NCBI GenBank assembly: GCA_028826165.1
Contig: JAPDFW010000080.1
Span: 206,001 to 270,000, forward strand
Reading direction: 5' to 3'
DNA length: 64,000 bases
Origin: Anaeramoeba ignava
Taxonomy: Eukaryota; Metamonada; Anaeramoebidae
A model generated the notes under the pieces. It saw only the letters and a program-made list of their open reading frames with translations, was not told where the DNA came from and made no database searches. The translations under genes were made by a program, and so were the position numbers. The first letter of the stretch is position 1. Each line of letters starts with the position of its first letter. Below, one piece after another: positions 24,043 to 33,650 of the stretch.

Positions 24043-27000
24043 TTATTTTAAAATAAGTGGATTAAAATATGGAAGATCTTCAAAACGAAAAATTGAATAC
24101 CAATCAACACGATATTTCAATTTAAAAAATTGCAATAAATTGTTTTGTTTTCCCAAATCAAAAGGATTTAAAAAAATGCCATCTTTCCAAAAGAATTGGT
24201 ATCTTTTCAAATTGATTCTTTCATTTGTTGTGATATTATGCAAAATGTTAAAAATTTGATAATATAAAATATTAATTTCCCAAGAAAAATAGAACAAAGT
24301 TTGCAAACAAACCGACAATAACCAAGGATAATAATGATATATTGAACTAATAAAAGATGGTATTGATGAAAAAGTTAATTTGGGAATTTCTGGATTTGAA
24401 CTGGCAAAAAGATAACTAAAAAATATAAAAATCAATTGAGTTATTGGCATTGCAATTTCATAAATAATGAAGATAATGTGATTTTTATCTCCAACAACAT
24501 TAAGTGTCCATGGACAAAAATGATCAAATTTCGCCACACATCGATTCGATTTTGCATCGTGTTTCGATCGAAGTGGCTTTAAAGATTGACATGTTGCACA
24601 AAAATTCCCATCGCTTATCGAAACTTTTGGTTTTGTTTCTGGTTTTTTTTTCATTCTTTTTTCGTTTTTTTCAATTTCTTCTGTGATTTTTTTTTCAATG
24701 TTTAATGGTTTTTGTTGTATAAATCCCGGATCTTTTAAAATTAAAATTGAAAACATCCACATCATGATTACATTTGGAAAAATAAATAAGATTGTTGATT
24801 TCGGATAAATTTTGATTGTAGGTAATTAATAAGAATGCAAAATGAAAAATAAAAAAAAATATTATTTTTCAAATACATGAAAAGTCAAGTAAAATTTTTT
24901 ATCCGATTTTAAAAAATTTAATTTTATAAATGAATTTTAATTTTATAAATGAATTTTAATTTTATAAATGAATTTTAATTTTAATTTTATAAATGAATAT
25001 TAATTTTAATTTTAATATTAATTTTAATTTTAATTTTATAAATGAATTTTAATATTAATTTTAATTTTAATTTTATAAATGAATTTTAATATTAATTTTA
25101 ATTTTATAAATGAATTTTAATAAAGGATATTTGGCAGAACTTGAAAGAAATATGTTAGATAATCAATCAAATACATTGCAGTAACAGTTCCAAAAACAAT
25201 AGGTGATTGTCCTTTGATTTTTGATGGATATTTTTTCCCAATCTTCAAGAAAAGATAAATTATCAAAGGAATTGAGAAAAGTGAAAGTGCAAATGGAAAA
25301 TTGGAAAAAATTAAATTCATAATTAAAAATGTAAATAAAGGGAAAAAACCAAATAAAATTTTTAAATGAGATCTAATAAATGGATTTTGTAATATTTGTA
25401 ATTCTTTTTTGACACTTTCTAAAAATTCAGAAATATAAAACATTCTTTTCTCTCTTGCAATTTGGATTGGTGTTTTTTGTGATTTATCCTCAATATTAAT
25501 TTTTGCTCCATGTTGAACAAGAATTTTTACTGCTTCAAGATTTCCTGAAATTACAGCATAATGAAGTGGTGTTCTACCGAAAGAATCTATTGTATTTGGT
25601 GAACTACCTAAAGATATTAAATATCTGATAATTTCTACACTTCCAGAACCACATGCATGATGAAGTGCTTTTGATTTTAATTTTGATTTTAATTTATATT
25701 TTGATTTTGATTTTTTATTTTAATTTATATTTTGATTTTGATTTTGATTTTGATTTTGATTTTGATTTTAATTTTGATTTTGATTTTGATTTTAATTTTG
25801 ATTTTGATTTTAATTTTGATTTTGATTTTAATTTTAATTTTAATTTTGATTTTGATTTTAATTTTGATTTTGATTTTAATTTTGATTTTGATTTTAATTT
25901 TAATTTTGATTTTAATTTTGATTTTGATTTTGATTTTGATTTTAATTTTGATTTTGATTTTAATTTTGATTTTGATTTTAATTTTGATTTTAATTTTGAT
26001 TTTGATTTTGATTTTAATTTTGATTTTGATTTTGATTTTAAATTTTTATTTTAATTTTGATTTTGATTTTGATTTTGAATTTGATTTATATTTTGATTTT
26101 GATTTTGATTTTGATTTTGATTTTAATTTTGATTTTCATTTTGATTTTGATTTTGATTTTCATTTTGAATTTTGATTTTAATTTTGATTTTAATTTTGAT
26201 TTTGATTTATATTTTGATTTTGATTTTGATTTTGATTTTGATTTTGATTTTTGGGTTTTAATTTTGATTTTGATTTTGATTTTAATTTTAATTTTAATTT
26301 TAATTTTGATTTTGATTTTGATTTTGATTTTGATTTTGATTTTGATTTTAATTTTGATTTTGATTTTGATTTTAAATTTTTATTTTAATTTTGATTTTGA
26401 ATTTGATTTTAAATTTTAATTTTGATTTTGATTTTGATTTTGATTTTGATTTTGATTTTGATTTTGATTTTGATTTTAATTTTGATTTTAATTTTGATTT
26501 TGATTTTGATTTTTGGGTTTTAATTTTGATTTTGATTTTGATTTTGATTTTAATTTTAATTTTAATTTTGATTTTGATTTTTGGGTTTTACTTGTTCTTC
26601 CACTATCATCTAAAAGATCATAAGGAACTCCTCGTTCAATTAAGTAATGACACATCAATAAACGTTTATGTCTTCCTGAATGATGAATAGGTGATAATCC
26701 TATTGAATCTTTCTATTAAAAAATTAAATGGAAAAATTAAATTGAAAAATTAAATTGAAAAATTAAATGGAAAATTACTTGATAAAGATTTGCATGGTTA
26801 TTAACTAATACTTGGGAAAACATAATTGCTTGAGAAACAACTGCCCAAATTAATGGTGATTGTTTTCTTGGTCCACCTGGAGTATTTATATTTGCTCCTT
26901 TTGAAATTAAAATTTTTGCAATATGAAAACTATCTTTTGCAGCACACCAATGAAGAGCTGTTGCATCTAAAAGAAAAATTAAATTAAAAACGTTTTCAAT

Positions 27001-27321
27001 TTCTTTTCCATTTTTCCTTCTTTTTTGATATTTAATAAAATTTAGTAAAATTTAATAAAATTTACTTCTTGAATCTAAAGTATTAACATCAAAACCACTT
27101 TCAATTATTTCTTTAACTAATTTAAAATTTCCATGTTTTGTTGCTTCACTTAAAACATGAAGTTTTTCCATTTGATAATATCGATTTTGATTTATATTTT
27201 GATTTATATTTATATTTTCATTTTGATTTGTATTTATATTTTCATTTTGATTTGTATTTTCATTTTGATTTAAATTTATATTTTCATTTAAATTTATATT
27301 TTGATTTGTATTTTCATTCAT
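24043..27321 (-). CDS. Ankyrin-repeat DHHC-type S-acyltransferase (Akr1/HIP14 family, DHFC variant)
   Basis: Integral-membrane protein palmitoyltransferase of the Golgi/endosomal type, 626 residues (HIP14 is similar in size). Exons are 27321-27066, 26966-26779, 26712-26592, 25667-25131 and 24821-24043. About six ankyrin repeats (TALHWCAAKD, GRTTLHHACGSG, GRTPLHYAVISG) precede TM helices, DPGF, a Cys-rich core, and two further TM helices. The core reads CATC (442-445), SKHD, SNRC, then DHFCPW with the acceptor Cys at 470. Ligands of the first zinc site appear kept (C442, C445, H455, C462). Those of the second are replaced (D456, S459, F469, V476). Fungal Akr1 has DHYC, so the variant can still be active. 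The last intron appears to be AT-AC. An upstream in-frame ATG at 27405 would overlap MSH5; I chose 27321. Confidence 0.88.
24822..25130 (-). other. Probable AT-AC (U12-type) intron of the ankyrin-DHHC gene
   Basis: On the coding strand the exon ends CTG CCA A and the intron opens /ATATCCTTTA, an exact match to the U12 5' splice consensus. It ends TTAATTAC/ before CT ACA ATC, with TTCTTATTAA about 10 bases upstream as a plausible branch site. The join makes a single Thr codon and connects two TM helices with DPGF. No AG occurs on the coding strand between 25139 and 24734, so a GT-AG solution preserving frame and TM4 is not available. Confidence 0.8.
25668..26591. repeat. TTTTGA/TTTTAA hexamer-expanded intron of the ankyrin-DHHC gene
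   Basis: About 920 bases of TTTTGA and TTTTAA hexamers. On the coding strand the donor GTAAAA at 26591 and acceptor AAAAG at 25668 join GGA AGA ACA A with CA CTT CAT, restoring an ankyrin TxLHHA motif. The long Asp-Phe and Ile-Leu frames on the plus strand are repeat artefacts. Confidence 0.93.
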
Positions 27322-27382
27322 TTTTGGATTTGGAGAAGAAAATGAAAAAGAAAAAAATAATTTTCCATTTTTTTTGTTTTTT

Positions 27383-30300
27383 TCAATTTTTCTTTTGGAT
27401 TTCATTTAAAAATTTCAAAATATCTCCATTTTTACAATCAAAATTCATAAATTTTTCAACTATTGATTTTTGTTTTTCTTGTTGATAAAAATTTTCTTCA
27501 GGATTTAAAGGAAGAATTTCACCATTAGAATGAATTATTTTTGCAATTTCAATACTTCTTTGAATTAATCTATCAGGAAATCCTGCCATTTTTGCAATAT
27601 ATGTACCATAACTAGTTAAAGAACGACCTGGTTTTGTTCTAAAAAAAAAATCAAATAATCAACAAAAAAATATTTAATCCCAAAAAAAAAATTCAAATTC
27701 TTACCGATAAACAAACACAATATTTTCTGGTATTTTGCTTTTTTCAATCTCTGATTTTTCATTCCTCATTTGAAAATTTGAATCTTGGATGATTACTTCC
27801 ATACAAAAAAATGAAATTCCTTTTTCAGGTAATAATTTCATTTCAAAAAGTTCCATAAAATGAGTTGTAATGATTGATCTTGGGCATAATTTTTCTCTTC
27901 GAGTTAAATGATTGATCACAGAGGCAAGAAGAGCAATTCCTTCATTTGTATTTGTTCCTTTTCCAAATTCATCAATCAAAACAAGAGATTTTGAAGTTGA
28001 ATTAGCGAGCATTTGAGAAATTTGAGACAAATCAAGCATAAAAGAACTTTGATCAACAGATACGGATTCGTTACTGTTAATTCTGGTGAAAAATCTATCT
28101 ACTAATCCAATTTTTGCTGATTCTGCTGGAACAAAAGATCCAATATGCGCTAAGAAAATAATTAACCCAACTTGCTTGAGATATGTTGAATTATGACTTA
28201 CAAATCCGTTTGCAATGTATGAATGATCTTCATTTTTCATTGAGAGATCATAAACATTTATTTCTTTATCCAATTTCTTTATCATTTTAACTTGATCCAA
28301 AAATAGCTCAGGTTTTACCAAAAAAATATTTCGTTTTTCAAGGGTTGAAATCAAATTCGTAAATTTCCTCCAATTTCCAGAACAAAACTCAATTTGGCTA
28401 CATTTGTTGGGAAGATATTTCCTTTTTAAAATAATTCCTAAATTGAGAAATATGAGTTGAATTTGGTTTGATAATTTTAAGGAATTAATTTCTATTGAAA
28501 TGCGATCATTTTCAGTTGTAAATAGCAATTTCCTATTGATTTCTTCAATAAAAAACCCTTTTAGAAATGAAATAATAAGATGAGAAGGAGATTGGAGAAT
28601 AAAAGAAGGGATCATCCTCCTTTTTAATTTCCTTTTTTTCCGTTCCTTTTTTCCGTTTGCAAATAATTTCCTCATTTCTTCGTTCATTTCAAGGAAATTT
28701 TGAGTTGTTCTATTTTCCATTTCACAATAATATAAATGATGATCTTTCCAAAATTTCATTTTGATTTGATTTTCAGGAACCAATTTTGTGAAAAGAGCTG
28801 AAAATCTTGATAAGCATTCCTTTTTTTTGGTATTGAAAACTATTTTCTGATCCAACATAATTTGGCAGTTATTTGAGAGAAGAATTCCAAACAATTCTGC
28901 AAGATCTGTTGTTATTTTGAAAGAGGAATTTTCATTTTGTTTTGATTTAATCTGAATTCGATTATTCTTTCCCCAAATTTGAGAGTTATTCATTAAAACT
29001 ATCCAATCTCCTTTTCTAATGTCTGAAAACTTCTTCCAATGAAATAAAAATTTTGAGTAACAAAGAATTTTATGATCTTGCGTTCCTTGAATTTGGAATC
29101 CCTTTTTCGAAAATATTTTAATCGTGCTAGAGACATTTCTCTGGAAAAAAAAAAGAGGTTCATTTTGCCCAGTATAAGATTGAATTTGAATTTGAATTTG
29201 AATAGGAGAAAATTGATCCATTTTTGCTTGTTGAGGCTTGAGTTCCGATAATTCCAAAATTCCAAATTGTGAAAAAAGAAGAGTATCTCCAACTAAGCAT
29301 TTTCCAGAACTGTTTGGACCAGTGATTAATTGTATTAAACCTTGATCTCCAGAGATGGATGTGTCATTGGGAATAAATGAATCAGGAACACATAATTCTT
29401 GAAGAGGATGTCTTCCCTTTTGGATGTTTATCACAGGTTCTTGAGTTAATTGAGGTCTGGAAAAATTATTTTCGTGAGAAACAATAGAAAGTGAAATTAA
29501 ACAATCAAGTTCAGTTGAAATATCTGTAATCTCAATCAATATTTTGGAATTTAACAGAAGAAAGCTTTCCAAACTCCGAACAATAGAGGTTTCTAAATCA
29601 ATTATTTCTCCATAAATATCTCCAATGACTCGATCTAATTCTCTTGTTCGTGAACTTTTAAAGTAGCTGTTTTCTTCAGTGCTAAACTGAAATTCAAAAT
29701 GAGGAATTTGCAAATAATCAATAGTAGAGCTCTCTTTTGTGGGAGAAACACTTGTGAGAGTTTCTCCCTGTTTTGATACTGTTTGGAGGATTGTGGAAGA
29801 ATATGTCTGATAGTTCTCCTCTTGATTCGAAGAAATTGATGATTTTTCAGCGAAACTTGTTTTCATTTCTGAATCATTTGGATGACTTACTTGATCAGAA
29901 ACAAAACAAGATCTTGGAATTGCAACAAGATATCCAAGTTGAGGGAAATATACAATATGCAATTCCTGTATATTAAGTTGAGGAGGGATTGTAGCAATTT
30001 CTTGTGAACCAATCTCAGTGAGTAAATCTCCTAAACTTTCATAAATATCCTTTGCACGATCCAACTTTTCATTGATTCCTTTGCGAACAGCAACACGATC
30101 ATTCTTTTTAGATTCCACAAAATCAAGTGTGGAAGTGAGTTCTCGGAAGATTTGATCAGTTTTCTGATAAGGAAAGTTCGAAAGTTTTTGGAAAATTTTA
30201 AGATTTTGTGCTTTTTGTGATTTTTTCGTTGCTTTTCTTTTTTTACTTCTTCTTGATTCATTCGATTTCTTCTCTTCTTCATCTTCTTCAAAATTGGAAA

Positions 30301-31384
30301 AGGATTCAGAAGTGAAAGAAGGGGATTGACTTGATTGAGAAGAGAGATCCGAGTCCTCCATATTTAATCCAAAATGATGGAAAGATATCTGAAGAATTTG
30401 ACGAAAATGAAAAAGAGTTCGATAGAAGGCAACCCAATCTTTGGTTGTGTTTTGAGACAACCTCATTTTCTTTATCATTTCTCGAAGATCTTTGATATGT
30501 TTTATGGAAGGAACAAGTTTGTTAATAAGCTCCATTCCATCAAAGGATAAGAAATAATCAATAGAATTAAGACGATCTTGAAGAATTTGAAGATCTATTA
30601 TTGGATTCATCATCCAAGATTTGAGCAATCTTTTACTAGAAACTGAAGAAGTGCGATTCAGCAAACTGAAAAGTGATAAACCCTCCTTTGCATGACCAAT
30701 TCCTTGAAAACTTGGATGATTTTCTGTATTGAATATGGAAAGAGCCTTATAAGATGTCTGATCCATAAGCAGAATTCCATCTAAAGTGATCATTTGAAGA
30801 TCCAAAATGGGAAGATCTTCTTCATCATCATCAAGTTCAAAATCAATTCTATTTCTAATTAGAAAGAGGAGAAGTGCCCCGATAGCTTGAATCATTAACT
30901 TATTAGAAAAGTCAAGAAGAGAAGAAAGATATATTTTTTTCTTCAAATCAGATTTGGGTGCTGAAGCTAAATTAAGGTTTAAAATTCTTTTTTTTGCTGA
31001 TTGATAATCGAAATCTGCTTGTTTCATAAAAATAATTTTGGAATTTGTTTCATCAATTTCCTCTTCGTCTGCTCCTAAAAGTAAAGAAGGATTATTTTCA
31101 TTATTATTTTGATTATTTTCATTATTTTCATTATTTTCTTTATTTTCTTTTTTTGATTTCCATTTTCCTCGAAGAATTTGAATAAAATTTTCTTCTGCTC
31201 TTGAATTTGTGATGATTTTCCATGGATTTGTTTTGAAAAGAAGAAGTTTGAGAACTGAAAAATCTTCTTTGTTTTCTTGAGTTTCTAGACTCTTGATTAT
31301 TGATGTTCTTGAATTATAAAATGCTATTCCTAATTTTTTGGTTTGATAAATTGTAACAAAATAAATTTGATCAATTTCTTCCAT
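27383..31384 (-). CDS. MSH5: MutS homologue MSH5, interrupted by an intein in the Walker A motif
   Basis: Meiotic MutS-family ATPase that, with MSH4, stabilises crossover intermediates. Exon 1 is 31384-27705 and exon 2 is 27638-27383, joined by a 66-nt GT-AG intron. The precursor is 1311 residues: a 370-residue intein (696-1065) leaves a 941-residue MSH5. Family evidence is the N-terminal LGIAFYNS, the clamp/lever segment HAKEGLSLFSLLNRTSS, INIQKGRHPLQELC, ITGPNSSGK, then after the intein STYLKQVGLIIFLAHIGSFV, DRFFTRINSNESVS, Walker B SLVLIDEFGKGTN and TTHFMELF. The C-terminal exon supplies TKPGRSLTSYGTYIAKMAGF. Mid-protein Ser/Glu/Lys-rich insertions lengthen it relative to animal MSH5 (~830). 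A TTG-initiated extension to 31399 is not needed. ATPase activity requires intein removal because the P-loop is split. Confidence 0.95.
28190..29299 (-). mobile_element. Intein (class 1, degenerate LAGLIDADG endonuclease) in MSH5 P-loop
   Basis: A 1110-nt in-frame insertion encodes 370 residues between Lys and Ser of GPNSSGK/STYLKQ. Block A starts Cys1 (CLVGDTLLF). Block B is GTQDHKILC with Thr73 and His76. Blocks F and G read VYDLSMKNEDHSYIANGFVSHN in two pieces: VYDLSMKNEDHSYIANG (Asp351, His359), then FVSHN with penultimate His369 and terminal Asn370. Ser is the +1 nucleophile. All residues needed for splicing are therefore present. The middle has the dodecapeptide endonuclease plan: block C LAELFGILLSNN (133-144), block D MIPSFI, block E FLKGFFIEE, block H NSLKLSNQIQLIFLNLGI. 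The metal-binding Asp positions are Asn143 and Glu253, so cleavage is probably lost. A basic patch (KKERKKRKLKRR, 217-228) lies between them. No intron interrupts the insertion. Confidence 0.96.
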
Positions 31385-31562
31385 TTTTTTTTTAAACAAA
31401 AAAAGAAAATAAAAGTGAAAGATCTTGTTTTTGTTTTTTTTTTTGAAGTTTTTTTATAAATTTTGCCTGAAAAAAAAAAAAGATAAACTTGAAGGAAAAG
31501 AAAAAAAAAACAAATTGACATTGACAAATTTTTTTTTTCAATTCCAATCATTTTAATTGTTT

Positions 31563-33650
31563 TCAATAATTATCAGATTCAAAACTATCAAAATCAATTG
31601 ATTTTTCGTTTTCATTATCAGAATCAAAGCTATTAAAATTAATTGAGTCGTCATCACTATCTTTATCTTTATCTTTATCTTTATCTTTATCTTTATCATT
31701 ATCATTATTTTTATTTTTATTTTTATCTTTATCAGATTCATTATCAGATTCATTATTAGATTCATTATTAGATTCATTATTAGATTCATTATTAGATTCA
31801 TTATTAGATTCATTATCATTATCATTATCATTATCAGATTCAGAACTATCGAAATTAATTGATTTTTCTTTTTTATTATCTTTATCATTATCATTATCTT
31901 TATCTTTATCTTTATCTTTATTAGATTCATTATTAGATTCATTATTAGATTCATTATCAGATTCATTATTAGATTCATTATTAGATTCATTATTAGATTC
32001 ATTATTAGATTCATTATTAGATTCATTATTAGATTCATTATTAGATTCATTATTAGATTCATTATTAGATTCATTATTAGATTCATTATTAGATTCATTA
32101 TTAGATTCATTATTAGATTCATTATTAGATTCATTATCAGATTCATTATTAGATTCATTATTAGATTCAGATTCAGATTCATTATTAGATTCATTATCAT
32201 TATCATTATCATTATCATTATCATTATCATTATCATTATCAGATTCAGAACTATCGAAATTAATTGATTTTTCTTTTTTATTATCTTTATCATTATCATT
32301 ATCTTTATCTTTATCTTTATCTTTATCATTATCAGATTCATTATTAGATTCATTATTAGATTCATTATTAGATTCATTATTAGATTCATTATTAGATTCA
32401 TTATTAGATTCATTATTAGATTCATTACTAGATTCATTACTAGATTCATTATTAGATTCATTATTAGATTCAGAACTATCGAAATTAATTGATTTTTCTT
32501 TTTTATTATCTTTATCTTTATCTTTATCTTTATCTTTATCTTTATCATTATCATTATCTTTATCTTTATCTTTATCATTATCATTATCATTATCAGATTC
32601 AGAACTATCAAAATTAATTGATTTTTCTTTTTTATTATCTTTATCTTTATCTTTATCTTTATCTTTATCTTTATCTTTATCTTTATCTTTATCTTTATCT
32701 TTATTAGATTCATTATTAGATTCATTATCAGATTCATTATTAGATTCATTATTAGATTCATTATTAGATTCATTATTAGATTCATTATCATTATCATTAT
32801 CATTATCATTATCAGATTCAGAACTATCAAAATTAATTGATTTTTCTTTTTTTTTATCTTTATCTTTATCTTTATCTTTATCTTTATCTTTATCTTTATC
32901 ATTATCTTTATCTTTATCTTTATCTTTATCATTATCATTATCATTATCTTTATCTTTATCTTTATTTTTATCTTTATCTTTATCATTATCTTTATCTTTA
33001 TCAGATTCAGAACTATCAAAATTGATTGATTTTTCTTTTTTTTTATCTTTATCTTTATCTTTATCATTATCTTTATCTTTATCTTTATTTTTATCTTTAT
33101 CTTTATCTTTATCTTTATTTTTATCAGATTCAGATTCATTATCATTATCAGATTCAGAACTATCAAAATTAATTGATTTTTCTTTTTTATTATCTTTATC
33201 TTTATCTTTATCTTTATCTTTATCTTTATCTTTATCTTTATCTTTATCTTTATCTTTATCTTTATCTTTATCTTTATCTTTATCATTATCTTTATCATTA
33301 TTATTATCTTTATCTTTATCTTTATCATTATCTTTATCATTATCATTATCTTTATCTTTATCTTTATCATTATCATTATCATTATCATTATCAGATTCAG
33401 ATTCATTATCAGATTCAGAACTATCAAAATTAATTGATTTTTCTTTTTTATTATCTTTATCTTTATCTTTATCTTTATCTTTATCTTTATCTTTATCTTT
33501 ATCATTATCATTATCATTATCATTACCATTATCATTATCTTTATCTTTATCTTTATCTTTATCTTTATCTTTATCATTATCATTATCAGATTCAGAACTA
33601 TCAAAATTAATTGATTTTTCATCATCTTTATTTTTTTTGTTATCTTTCTT
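31563..33650 (-). repeat. Coding repeat array: DK/DN/ESNN runs with KSINFDSSES modules
   Basis: GATAAA, GATAAT and GAATCTAATAAT units are read as Asp-Lys, Asp-Asn and Glu-Ser-Asn-Asn. Spacer modules of about 45 nt coding KKEKSINFDSSES recur nine times in the same frame. Two divergent versions (SINFNSFDSD and SIDFDSFESD) close the protein. Module sequence is better conserved than run length, suggesting block duplication followed by slippage in the runs. Confidence 0.9.

Noticed and set aside
25653-26690. Asp-Phe and Ile-Leu repeat frames on the plus strand
   Set aside because: They are intronic TTTTGA array of the minus-strand ankyrin-DHHC gene.
31385-31399. TTG-initiated five-residue N-terminal extension of MSH5
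   Set aside because: Non-ATG start not needed; ATG at 31384 gives a normal MSH5 N-terminus.
31563-33650. LC3-interacting or SUMO-interacting motifs in the KSINFDSSES modules
   Set aside because: The module has no hydrophobic residue three positions after Phe as a LIR needs, and no V/I cluster as a SIM needs.
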